The notes below the pieces were generated by a model that saw only the letters and a program-made list of their open reading frames with translations, did not search any database and was not told the origin of the DNA. 64,000 bases of DNA from Ischnura elegans (taxonomy: Eukaryota > Arthropoda > Insecta > Odonata > Coenagrionidae): NCBI RefSeq assembly GCF_921293095.1, contig NC_060251.1:59847585-59911584 (forward strand). Reading direction: 5' to 3'. The first letter of the stretch is position 1. Every line of letters begins with the position of its first letter. Of the stretch, positions 46,522-58,600 are shown one piece after another. Position numbers and translations under genes: made by a program.

Positions 46522-46655
46522 ATGGAGGATGAATCGGATATCCACGGCAAGATAGCAGACTGCGGAGCTTCCTCTGTAGAGCCCAATTTGAGGATAAAGC
46601 AATTAACTGAATATGGAAATTCAGTGGATATCGACTCCAACATCCCACCTAGAAG
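46522..46655 (+). CDS. STAMBP: AMSH exon 1 (start codon)
   Basis: Begins [20 protein letters not shown] and ends NIPPRR at a GTACGA donor in phase 2. The ATG context is AATCATGGAG. The following intron is only 102 bases. The segment leads into the first MIT helix ([14 protein letters not shown] after splicing), which matches the start of the AMSH N-terminal domain. Confidence 0.88.
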
Positions 46656-49600
46656 GTACGAAAATTTTATTCATTACAAGTGGATTCCCGGGCGGTAGTG
46701 CCGATTCTGAAATTACTTTCGCCGCGTATTGATTAATGAAATTTTCGTGTATTGCAGGTATTACAGGTCTGGACTTGAAATGGTTAGGATGGCCAATGTT
46801 TACATGGAGGAAGGCAGTTTGGAAAATGCATTCATTTTGTATATGAAATTTATGACGTAAGTATATTGATGTTGCCAAGTCTCGTGCTTACTATATTAAG
46901 TTAATGGTACCTAGAAATTCTCCCTTCGCCTCTGGGTTGACGACGTTATTTGGCTCGAACTATGAAGTAATGGAATGACTTTTACATTGCGGGAATCAAA
47001 TTTATGCAACGTGTGTAACAATTATGCTCTAATTGTGTTTTCTTTTAGACTCTTTTTAGAGAAAATTCGAACACATCCTGACTTCGCAACAGTATCTGTC
47101 ACGGATAGAGCAACCAACTCACAGAAATTGCGTGAAGTCATGCCGCAGGCAGAAAATCTGAAATCTCTTCTGTTAGAGCGGTATACGAAAGAATACCAGA
47201 AACACTTGGAGTACAAGGTATGGGCGTCCTCTTATTTAAATAAATTTTACCAATGATTTATCTGGAAGTTTTAACTTGTCTCGATATTTTCTGTCAAAGT
47301 CTTCGCTTACTCATCGATAATTTATTTTTATATGATCCGTTTGGCATTCTCATTATTTAGATGACAGTTCTTGTGGTAGGAATGGATTAGGTTATTTTTA
47401 AAGTGGCTATATTTGCAATGGGTTTTAGGCATCTTTCATGATATTACATGATGCAAATTTGACTACCTTTTTGTTTTGCCAATAATGGGCAATGACTATC
47501 TATGGTAATGACCGTTATTTAAGCTGTTAGAAAAACCATTCAGATTAATAGGATTAAGATTGTGGTGACACCGAATAATCTTCTCTTTTTCATAGATTTT
47601 ATTCATTCATCTCATTTTGGTTGATGGCTAATCTTTCAATTTTTTTCCTTTGATGCCCTAATATCTGAAATCGAGGCTGACAAGAAATGATAGTCATATA
47701 TTGAGAATTTTCCACTCTATCTCTCTTAGGATGAATGTGTGCAACACATCAGTTTTTTTTCAAGCTCTTTCCTTTGACAGCACTTGGCTCAAGCTGGTAA
47801 TGATTCTGTAATGCTGTACCATGACAGCAGTGGTTGGACCACTGCTCCCATTAATTAGGTTATAGACTCATCTTTCCTGTGACTGTCGTTGTGTGCACTC
47901 TCAGATTGAAAGGAACTTAATATAAAATTAACTTAAATAATGAAGTGATACAAAATTTTTACTGGACTTGACTTGAACTGGAAGACTTATTCAATGGGTA
48001 AATATTTCTATTGCCAATTGTGAATAGAGTTTGAAAAGTAAAGAAGCCCTTACTTTTCCATTTCTAGTACTGTCACCTACTATGTATTTGAACTATTATC
48101 CTTGAGCGTAATGCTGATCATGTCTCTGCTCCTCTTTGGTCTTGTGTATGGGCCTCAGGTGGTTCATTGTTGTTCACTCTTTCCTAGGGCCAGTCTGAGG
48201 TGATTGGGAGCCCTCAGCTGGGGCTCTTGATCATGGGCCCTCCTTACCGAGGGAGTGGGGATCCCAGAAAATTTTAGGAAATTGCATGTCTGGAAATGGA
48301 TTTGACGCTATTCTGGCTCTTAAAAACTACGTATAAGTTAATACAAAATAGCAATTTCGTTAGAAAAAATACTATGATTCTATCATCTATGTAGTGAATT
48401 TGTTCCTTCATACTGCCCTAAAATCTAAAATAACTCTGAAATGACCTTTTTGAATAATCCTTTCTAAATAGCATCAGATTCTTGTTTATCTTCTGACACA
48501 TATTATATTCAGTCTTTTTACACAGAGTATATTGTAAATAAAGCAACTAATTAAAACATAAAATTTTATAATGGAAAAAAATGGGTCAAGTTGTCAGAGT
48601 TTTTTTTATTACGCTTGAAATGAGTTAACTCTTGCTTTGTACAGCAAAGGCCTGGACTAAGACAGGGTTTGTACGCATCTTAAAAACTTGGAAATGTCAA
48701 TAAATTTTTAAGGTCCATGAAAAGTCAGGGAAATGTCACTAAATACTGAAAATGTCAGTAAAAAATTGAAGCAGTCGGTAAAATTTGTTAATTGTGCAAG
48801 AATTCTCCCCAAAAAAATTCATCCTAGTTTTTGCTATTCGTTACTTGCGGGGAATTTTCCTCATCTGAGGTGTTTGAATGCTCTTCTGAGCGTCACCTTG
48901 CTGCCTTCAGAGCCCATATCATCTGCTATTTTAGTAGAATTGTTGTCTGTTGTCGACAAACTGATGAGAAGTGAGCTACGTAACAAGTGTTGGGTAGTGG
49001 CATGGCTGTTTGTTTTAATTTTATAAAAATATGCTGTTGAAAATCAGTATAATAATTTCTGAAATTATCATTGAATCAGTAAATTTTGAAACTCCAAAAG
49101 TGTGCAAACCCTGTACAGTCCGGCCGCCGAGAGTTGTTCGTTGACAGCTAGAAGGGGAAGGAGGCAAGGTTGCCAGGTAAGAAAGGGAAACGCCCACATC
49201 ACATGTAAACAAAAGGGTTCCGTGAAGAAAACTGCCGGAAGGGACGACGAGCGTGAAGGATCCAAAGGAGGAATCCTTTGTTTTGGCGATTCGCAGAAAG
49301 GACTAGTTTTGGTGGTTCAGGCTTGTTTCAGTACTTCATGTGCATGTAACAACGTTGTATGACTAGGCAAGGGTATGAGGTGCATTTAGGGGACAGCGAT
49401 TGGTTGCCAACCATGTTGGCGCAGGGTTCTCCGCCCCTCCTTTTTGATTGCCATCGGACAACTCTCGCCGGCTGGACTGTAAGAGGAGTCAAGGCTAGGG
49501 ATGAAAAGCAAAATGAACCTAATAGGGCATTTTTCAATTGTGATGGTTATGTCATATAGGTTCACTGCAAATTTTATGGCCTCTGTATTTTTTTTATTGT

Positions 49601-52600
49601 GTCTGAGGAAATTCTGTTATCTTGTATGGCTGTGAGAGATAAATGGATACACATTCCAGCTTGATGTATTATTGGACTGCAATAGCAGCTCTATGACTTG
49701 GTCTTTCATTTTCTGTGCAAATGTTATGTGTGAACATACTGTTGTAATGAAATGTCACTGCAGAGCACCTAAATAACCTCATTGGAAAACTGAAAATTCT
49801 ACACCATGAGGATTTCCCAGAAAACTTGAGGTTATGTCAATTGTTCATGGTGAAATTTTTAACAATACTGTTTTATTTGATGTGTAGTTTTCTGCGGTGT
49901 TGTCTAGATGATGTCTCCATGCTTCTGGGTTTCACCGCGTTTAAAAATTTACCTAATACCTTCAAATAAAATTGTAAATGGTCTACGAGCAACAGGCCCC
50001 TTTATTTAATTTTAAACCCATTTCTTCCTTTGGAAACTAGAGTATGAAAGATTGAGCAGCTCTTTCATTAAATTTCTGTAATAAGTACTATTTTTGGAAA
50101 CTTTTATGATAATATGGACTTTTTCCAATGTTATAATTGATGTTGTTTTATTTCAAATATCAGAGGCAAAGGGAGGCAGAGGAAAGGGCAGCTATGGAAA
50201 GGAGAAGGGAATTAGAAGAATTAGAAATTGCCAAAGCAAGAAGTTTGAAAACCAAAGAGGAAGAAGATGAACGTGGGTGGATGAGTGACAAGGAGAAGAA
50301 CCTTTGGATAAATGGACCAGTACCTATGCCCAGTGTCAATCCTGAGGTGAGGGCTAGCATTAAATAGGACATAACCAGACAGAAGCCTTAAGACTTATGC
50401 CACAAGAAATTGCATGTCTCTGATGATAGGCCTAAGCGGTGAGAAAAAAATTTCAAAATCAAGGTGCAGACAGAGGCAGTTAACCCTTTCGCGCCGAATG
50501 CCACACCTGTGCGGCGAGGATTTTTTTCCATGAACAACGAATGCCACACCTGTGCGGCACAGGTCGAAAAAAGTGACCGTGGCGGACAAAATAGACCCAC
50601 GGACGCGGTCGCCCCTCGTGATCCGCCTTAGCGCGAGCCCAGTCCCATCTTCGGCCGCTCAGGTCGACCCTTTCTTATCCTCTCCATGCGGTCAACTACT
50701 GTTATTTGCAGTGTGTTTTCCAAAACTATATTTGTTGCTTACTTTTCATATCTATTGCTATAAATGAATTCATCTTTTTTTGCTGACCACATGGAAATTT
50801 TAAACAAAATTCTAACGTTAATATCAATGGAGTTATAGACCAACTAGTAAATATACTAAATCCGTCTAAATTAACGTTAGAACTTCGTTTAAAATTTCTG
50901 CACGCTCGGAAAAGAAACACAAAATACATTTTGAATGTAAAAAATCGATGCGAACAACAAATATTTGCATATATTTTGCACTAATATTTTAGCCAGTTGA
51001 CCGCGAACTCGTCCTAGGAAGGGGCTTTTAATCCTTCGAGGGTCTGGGACAGAGGCCGAGGAAAGGGATCGGCGCCCCACTGAGTTGGGTCCAAAAATGG
51101 TTAGGGAGGGAACCACTGCCCACAGTCGGTGCAAAAAAGCTTCGTGCAGGGGAGTAAAGAAAACTTTCAAGAGACTCGTATTGAGGAAGAATTTCCCTCA
51201 ACGAAGGTCCGGCGCGAAAGGGTTAAATTCTGTTTTCCTATCTGGCTTTCAAGATTTGTGATTTCATCAGGTTTCATTTTGCATGATACTGAAGTTGAGA
51301 GCCCCATCAACACATTCCATGCTCACAATATTTTGAAACATGATCCTTTGTAATGCGGGTTGCAGGTTTTAAAGTGTGGGTTCCTGCCCTTGGTATCGGG
51401 AAGCAAATACTCACACACAAATGTTTTAAGTTTTAACCCAAAGTTTATTTCCATGTAGAATCGCAATTTCCAAATCAGTTCAATGAAATGGCAAAGCAAT
51501 AATGAATTTTTGCGTCTAGAATAGCCAAAAGTTAAGATATTAAAGTTAAGATAGGGTTGCAGGTTTTAAAGTGTGGGTTCCTGCCCTTGGTATCGGGAAG
51601 CAAATACTCACACACAAATGTTTAAAGTTTTAACCCAAAGTTAATTTCCATGTAGAATAGCAATTTCCAAATCAGTTCAATGAAAAGGCAAAGCAGTAAA
51701 TAAATTTTTGCGTCTAGAATAGCCATAAGTTAAGATATTACAGTGAAACCTCGATATAACGACACCCCACGGTGCACTAATAAACACTCGCTATAGCGAA
51801 TTGTCGCTTTACCGGAGGTGGAGCGAATAATAGCCAATATACTTGTTACGAACAGATATACAGGAACAGGAGTGGTGCGGCGACAGATAAACATCTATCC
51901 CATAAACGTAAGCATAAATCCAGACGAAAGGCGATGTTTTTTTGCATCACTAAATTTCCTTACTCAAATAACGACTAACTATTCAAACAATTTATAAGCG
52001 CCGCACTGAATAAAAATCATGCAAAGCATTGTTTCGTCATCATTATATTTATCGAATGACAGTTTACCACATAAATTTGAGACTGAGCACTCCATTAACT
52101 TCATTTCTAACAGATCGCTAGCAATTACAGAGGTTAAGGAGTCTTCATGAAAGTCTTCCGGCGGTAAAACCCTCGCTATGGCGAGAGCCAACACCGAAAG
52201 GGTCTCGTAAAAACGAATTCTTTAACACGCTTATTATAGGGTCAATTGACGGTGCATCGGCTATCTCTCGTAATAGCGGGGGTGTCGCTATAGCCCGTAA
52301 TCGCTTTAACGAGGTTCCACTGTACCAAAGTCTAGGGAAAGTGAGGAGCTGCTGGTGATGGCACGGGCAGATAGCGAGGCGATTCAATTGCATGGGCCAT
52401 CCGGCCTGTGCTTCGGCTCCCGCCGAAGGCTACATTGTGACTGACGAGGGACCAGTGACTGAGTAGGAGTTACTGCGTGCTAATAGCATCTCCACTGTGC
52501 CATTATATAGGGAAGTGGAACCAGGATGTTTTCGTCAAAGAGGAAGGGGTAAAGAATGGTTAGGGGTTCTCGAAAGTGAAAAGGTTCCAATCCCGAGGCA

Positions 52601-55600
52601 TTGTTTGACAAGCTGGCTATTCTGAGACATCACGCAACAACACAATTATGTATGTTTTGGAAATGGAAATCATCATGACTGAAATTTTTGTAAAAATTAT
52701 AAAATTTACTTTAACGAAGAGAACACATGAGTTTTGATATTGGGATCATTCTTTCGTTCTATTTGTTATTAATCCATCTTTTTTCATAAAATTGAAATTA
52801 TATTGTTTCACATATCCTGCATAATTGGTGATACGTTCCCACAATACACAGGTTTAATTCCACTACTTTTTCACTGTTCATCAGTATTTTAGAAAACCTC
52901 AATTTTGCTTCGTATCAAGCCTCGTAATTTTGTGGAAAAAACTTTTAGCAACATCATGTGAAAGCCAAAGTTACTTTTTTAGCCAGGAAATGATTATATG
53001 CATAGATGATACCTAATTATAAGTTTTATTGCACTCAAGACAATATTAGGAGTGCAATTAATACATCTATGATAAATATAAACTAGAAATGGTACATATT
53101 TTCCACACTATAATATGAAGCTACTACATTACCAACGATGATTTTGACATTCTATGTCATTTTCAAGGACAAGGACATATAATGTTGAAACCATGGTCAG
53201 TGGTGTAGCAGTTTTATACTGAAATTAATCATGAAAGGGTCCCTATGGTTTCCATAGAATGTTGTTTCATCGTACACCATGACATTTTTCATAGAGCTAA
53301 TTATTTCAAATTTTGTTTCTTTTAATACAGGCTGTTCTTCCAGCATTGGATTCATTCTTCTCATCGAATGACTTTGAAGATGATCTGCTGGATCCTCTTC
53401 AGCCGATGAACTCTAATTCTTCAGTGATGGTCCCAGACCGAACTCTTAAACCTGTATCTCTAGAGTTACCTTCTCCTACATCGTGAGTTGAAAGTCATTT
53501 CTATATGTTTAATTGTGGTATATAAGCTTTATTTACTTCATGGTGAGGCAAAAAAACCCAGTACTGTTTCACAAACTTTTATTTGCTGCCGACTAATTTT
53601 GATGACTATGGTGTCATTCTCAAGATGAACTAGTAGATAGCAAATAAAAGTTTGTGGAACAGTACTGGACTTTTTGCTTCACCATGAATATCTCATCGTT
53701 CCACCAAGTCACGCCCAAATCAATTGACTTTATTTTCTTGTTTAAATTCATTATCTTTTTGATAGAATTCCATATTTTTATATTATTCCAATTGGACTAT
53801 GTGTCCGTCTTCTTTGTTGCCGTGAAGATGTGTGGAGAATATCTTTTGGAACCCTTTGCTTCTAGCCCACCTCCTCTTTGATAACAGCTGTAACTTGATT
53901 TTTTTAGTTTATAGACCGACAAATTATTACATCTTAAGCCTAATTATCTTCTGGTGAAGTGGTGTAGCGAAGATTTTGAAATGGGGAGGGTTTACCAGAG
54001 ATTTCGGGGCCCCTCCAGGGTGTATGGAAAACACCCCAAGGCAACATGAGTCAGGGGGTTGTCCCTCGAAAACTTTTTGATTTTTTTTACGTCGAAATCA
54101 TGATTTTTAGGACTCAAAAACAGTAATTTTGTATAAGTATTTATTAAAATAAAGCAAATAAATTTGATGAAGTAAAAGCTCAAAAGGCTTTACTTGGAAG
54201 GGGTTGGAACCCCTCTACCCCCATCTCCCCTGTGGCTATGTCACTGTTCTGGTGTGACTATGAGTTGGCCTGCAAAGTAATAATTCAAAATTGATAGCTC
54301 AGTTTTTGTAGTGGATTGAGGTGTAGTCAATTCCTACTTATTTTATAGAGTTCGTATTGCTTTCATTTTATGAGCTTCCACTTAATTTTCAGCAGTGGTG
54401 GATGTTTTATGTTCAAATTTAATTTGTTGTCTTGATAATTGTTTCGATTATCAATGAAATTGCTAAGCTGATACGTATTGCTGTGCCTTCTGAGCTCACT
54501 TTCCTTTCATTAAAGATCCTTCCATAAATGATATCATATTTTGAATATTTTGGTAATTTACCTGATAAATAATTCACAGAAATTAATGTCACTCTTTGCC
54601 CTTTATCAGCATTTTTATTTTGGTTCAATTTAAATGTGATTTGAAAAAAATGTTCACAGGTAATTTGCATTGAAATATTTTTAGAATGATTTGGTTTTAA
54701 TTAAAAAATTTAATGAAAAGGTAGAATATTCATTATATGGGAATCCTTGTTTTGTGTTGGACATCTGTCATTTTCGTATCTAATTATTAAAACAATACTT
54801 CATGAAAGTGAATATTTTCACCTTTCTAGGGATTTGCAGCCTTCCCGAGGTCAATCTCGCCCAAGTGTAGATCGATCGACTAAGCCCTCATCTCTACTTC
54901 TTAGTCCCTCATCCCTGATGATTCACGGTGCTGGCAGGCCATCCAGGCTACGTATGGTGGTGATTCCTTCTCGGCTGATGCGCACCTTCCTTGCATTGGC
55001 CCAACAGAATACACAATGTAATGTGGAGACATGTGGTATTCTTGCAGGAAAACTGGTGAGACTTCGTCAAATATTGTGGTGGATCATAAGTTTCTGCTTA
55101 TATTGAAAAAGTAGATATTCTTCCGTATGTCATCCCTTTTGGAATCTGGAGCTGGGGGCCGTATCCTGTATGTCCAAACCGATCGGTGCTGCACTGATTT
55201 GTCGGTTGGGATGTCACACCGACTCCCAGTAAGCAGTCGTGAGATTCTGTATGATCCCATTCGGTGGGGCACCGACATGACAACAGGAGATCGTCGGTAG
55301 CCGCACTGACACCAAAAAAGTGTCGATTAAGGCCACCAACTGGTGGGTTTCATGAATGCCCCCATGCACATTGTAGGTTTAATTTGTTTTCCCCTCATCA
55401 CTGAGTAAATAATGAGGTTTGCCGCTAATGTTATCTCTTCCTCTCCCTTTGAATAGGAATATAATTCACTGTGTCATCAACTATTGATTACCTTGACATA
55501 AATATAAGATATTGGTTAATAAGCATGACGATTGCCACTATGTTATGGCTTTCTCTCATTTATGTTATCACTTTCACTAGCTTGGAATAGGCTTTATTTC

Positions 55601-58600
55601 ACTATATCATTATTTATTTACTCCCTTGACATAGAAAAGATATTTTTGATCAAATATGAGTTTTGCTGCAACGTTATCACTTTATGTCACTCTCATTAGG
55701 TAATTATATTTCACTCAATCGTCATTTGGCGTTTCTCTCGACAGAGAAATAAGATATTTTTTGCTTAAAAAATAAGCCTAGTGCTTGGTAATCGCTTGTG
55801 TAAACATTTGAAAATAACAACTTATTGTTTTTAAGTTGTATATGCAGTTGGATCTGGATTTAGTATATGTATTTGCATTCATCGTTTTCCTGTATTTAAT
55901 GTTTATTTTTTGAGGTCCCTATACATTCAAAAAATTTACCTTTACATGTAGTTTCCACATGCTATGTCGTGAAAATTTTTCCTGCACAAGGTTTCTTTAC
56001 CTGATTTAGTATATTTTGTGACACATCATGCAAATAATTATCCAAATCTTTAAACTTTTGCTCAGTAACAAGAATATTCATACGAAATTTTAGCCAGAGT
56101 TGATTGAATATACTGGGTAGCACTTCTTTATTGGCATTCTTCTTTGAACTGCAGCACTGTGACCATCAACAAGGAATCAAGGTGATTTATCTGAACATTA
56201 TGTTTCACTCCCCCCTTCTGATTCCAATCAAAGATAAATGCGATGGTGGTTGGCGTAACATGGTGAAACTCCAGATGATGATACGCTGTATCGAAACCGG
56301 TCGCAATATATTTTATTTTGTGAAACAGCTAAGTGTTTTCTTAACCTTTGTGCACCAATCAAAGATATTTTTAGTGTTTGATTTTATCTAATGGTGCTAC
56401 GTCATCCATAAATAACTAGTAATCACTTTCCTTATCGTTTAATTCTTGAATTTGCCTTCAATCTTTTCAGGTCCATAGAAATTTCTTTGTGGCTATATCC
56501 GTTCCTCAAAAAGTTCCTCTTCCGTTGGTTTTAATAGATAAACCAATTTTTGTTGCTCTCGTTGGTGCTGGGGGCACAGCCTCATTGCACCATTTTCTTG
56601 CACGTAATATTGTGGATATGTGCTAAAGATGAAGTATTGTTAACATCATGTTATTTTCCTCTTTCTTGGAGGTTAGCATCGAGATCAGCTGATTGTGACA
56701 CACCTACTGGTTCCCAAGCAGACTGGCACTGCTGATTCCTGTACCACAAAAAATGAAGAGGAAATATTTGACTACCAAGATCAGCATGATCTCATCACCC
56801 TTGGCTGGATTCATGTAAGTGATGTATAGTGAGACTTTCCCTTTAATTAGATTTATCCTGTGGTATATGGGTAATCTTTGTCCTGCTCTATTCACTTTCC
56901 CTGATGATCGCACAATCCCCTGTTATGTTTTAATCTTCAAAGATTTTTTTGGAAAACCTTTGTTGTGAATGAATGTAAGGAATATGACTAAGGTTTAACC
57001 CTGCTTCTTGATAGGTGCAACTTGCTATGGATTCGGCATATTATCTGATATAATGTTGTAAGTGCTTTTTACAATTCCAAATGTTGCCTCTTTTTCTGTT
57101 TGAGGAATGTTGTCATTAATTATGTAATTTTTGCTACATTTTTAATGAAACTTCTTTAACTTAGCTTTATTTAAATTTGCTAATGGTCTTTGTGTTGATT
57201 ATTTGTTCAAAAATGGAGGCAATTCAATGTACAATGGATGCTTTATGATTGCTCCTCCAAATTGAATTTGCATTTTCAAAGGAAGGTGTAATGCATATTT
57301 TATGGAAGTCGATGAAATATAAATGATCACTTGCCTTTAGAGCACATTATGGAGATTGTCTGTAAAATTTAAAAGAAGTTATATCTATGATTGGTATGTA
57401 ATTTGAATCTCCTCTTGGGAGTGAGTGAAAGTGAATTTTTTGTCCATAATGCAAATATGTATAAAGTTTTGATTGAAATAAGCTGAAAATTTTTAGATAT
57501 TTGCTCATGGAACGAGGAAAGTGAGTCTGAAATTCTTATGGTGTAGGCACCCTCGATACAAAAAAAAATGATTCTGTGACACATTCAGCGTGGAGCACAT
57601 CAAATGACATGGGCCAGTCCAAGTTGAGATACGGAGCACATGAATTAACGTGCTCTGCCGGTCGGATGGGGGGCCTTTCTCCGCCTCCGTACGTGACTAA
57701 TATCCACTTCCGAGTCTTCCGATTGTGTGCATGGCCTTCAGCAGGCTTCCTTCTTTCGACCCGTGCGCGACGTTTGAAAACAGCAGTATTTGAACAGAAG
57801 TTATGGCGCGAAAACCGTTCTCTACTTTTCTTTCTTAATTTATCGGCCGATTCTGACAACTTCCATGAAAATCTTCGCATTGAATGTGTTAATGTGCTTC
57901 ATATTTGATTGTGCTTATCATTCATAACCATTTCATTAGCTGGATGTATTGTGAGGAAAGGATAGGAATCATCTGGGGATTTTTTAGTTGCCTCTTCAAC
58001 ACATACACTGCAGTGCTAGTCATAGTGACTTTCCAGTCATAATAACCGATAATGGGGAAACTTAATTCCAATGGATATCTCATGCCATGAATGACCAGGG
58101 CTGATTAGTTAGGCATACATATATCATGGCTGAAGTGATTATGACTGCAGTTTCAAAACAGAGTAAAATTCATTTTATATTCATTATCAATGATATTTCT
58201 GTATATCATGAACCAATAATATGCCTCTGATATGAAACAATGATAGTGTCACAGTAAATACGTGCTGATTCACTATGGTGGTCAATGTGTTTAGTTACTT
58301 ATTCTAATTGGGGTATGATTTTTAATCTTTCTTAGTGAGAGGGACAATGAAATAAAGTTTCTAATTCTATCATTCATCTAATAATTCTAGTATCCATCTG
58401 TGATTTTTTTTAACTGCATAGTTGTTATATTTATAATTCCAAAATCAGCAGTAGTCCCTTTCCTTTATTCCTCAGCAATGATTTTATGAATTCTTGTTTT
58501 TTTTATTCTATTGACAATTTTTAATATGTTAATCGTTATGGATAGTAATATTTTCGAAGATCTATTAGAAGTGCACTGTTTGCTATGATAAACCTTTGTA

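Larger units (their letters stand above)
47218..50163 (+). other. AMSH intron holding two adjoining MITEs
   Basis: 2.9-kb intron. Apart from the elements at 48663-49113 and 49116-49479, no structured content was recognised. Confidence 0.75.

Noticed and set aside
56677..56688. Alternative acceptor at 56687-56688 for AMSH exon 7
   Set aside because: It would delete four residues relative to the conserved spacing between GKL and the VTH strand.
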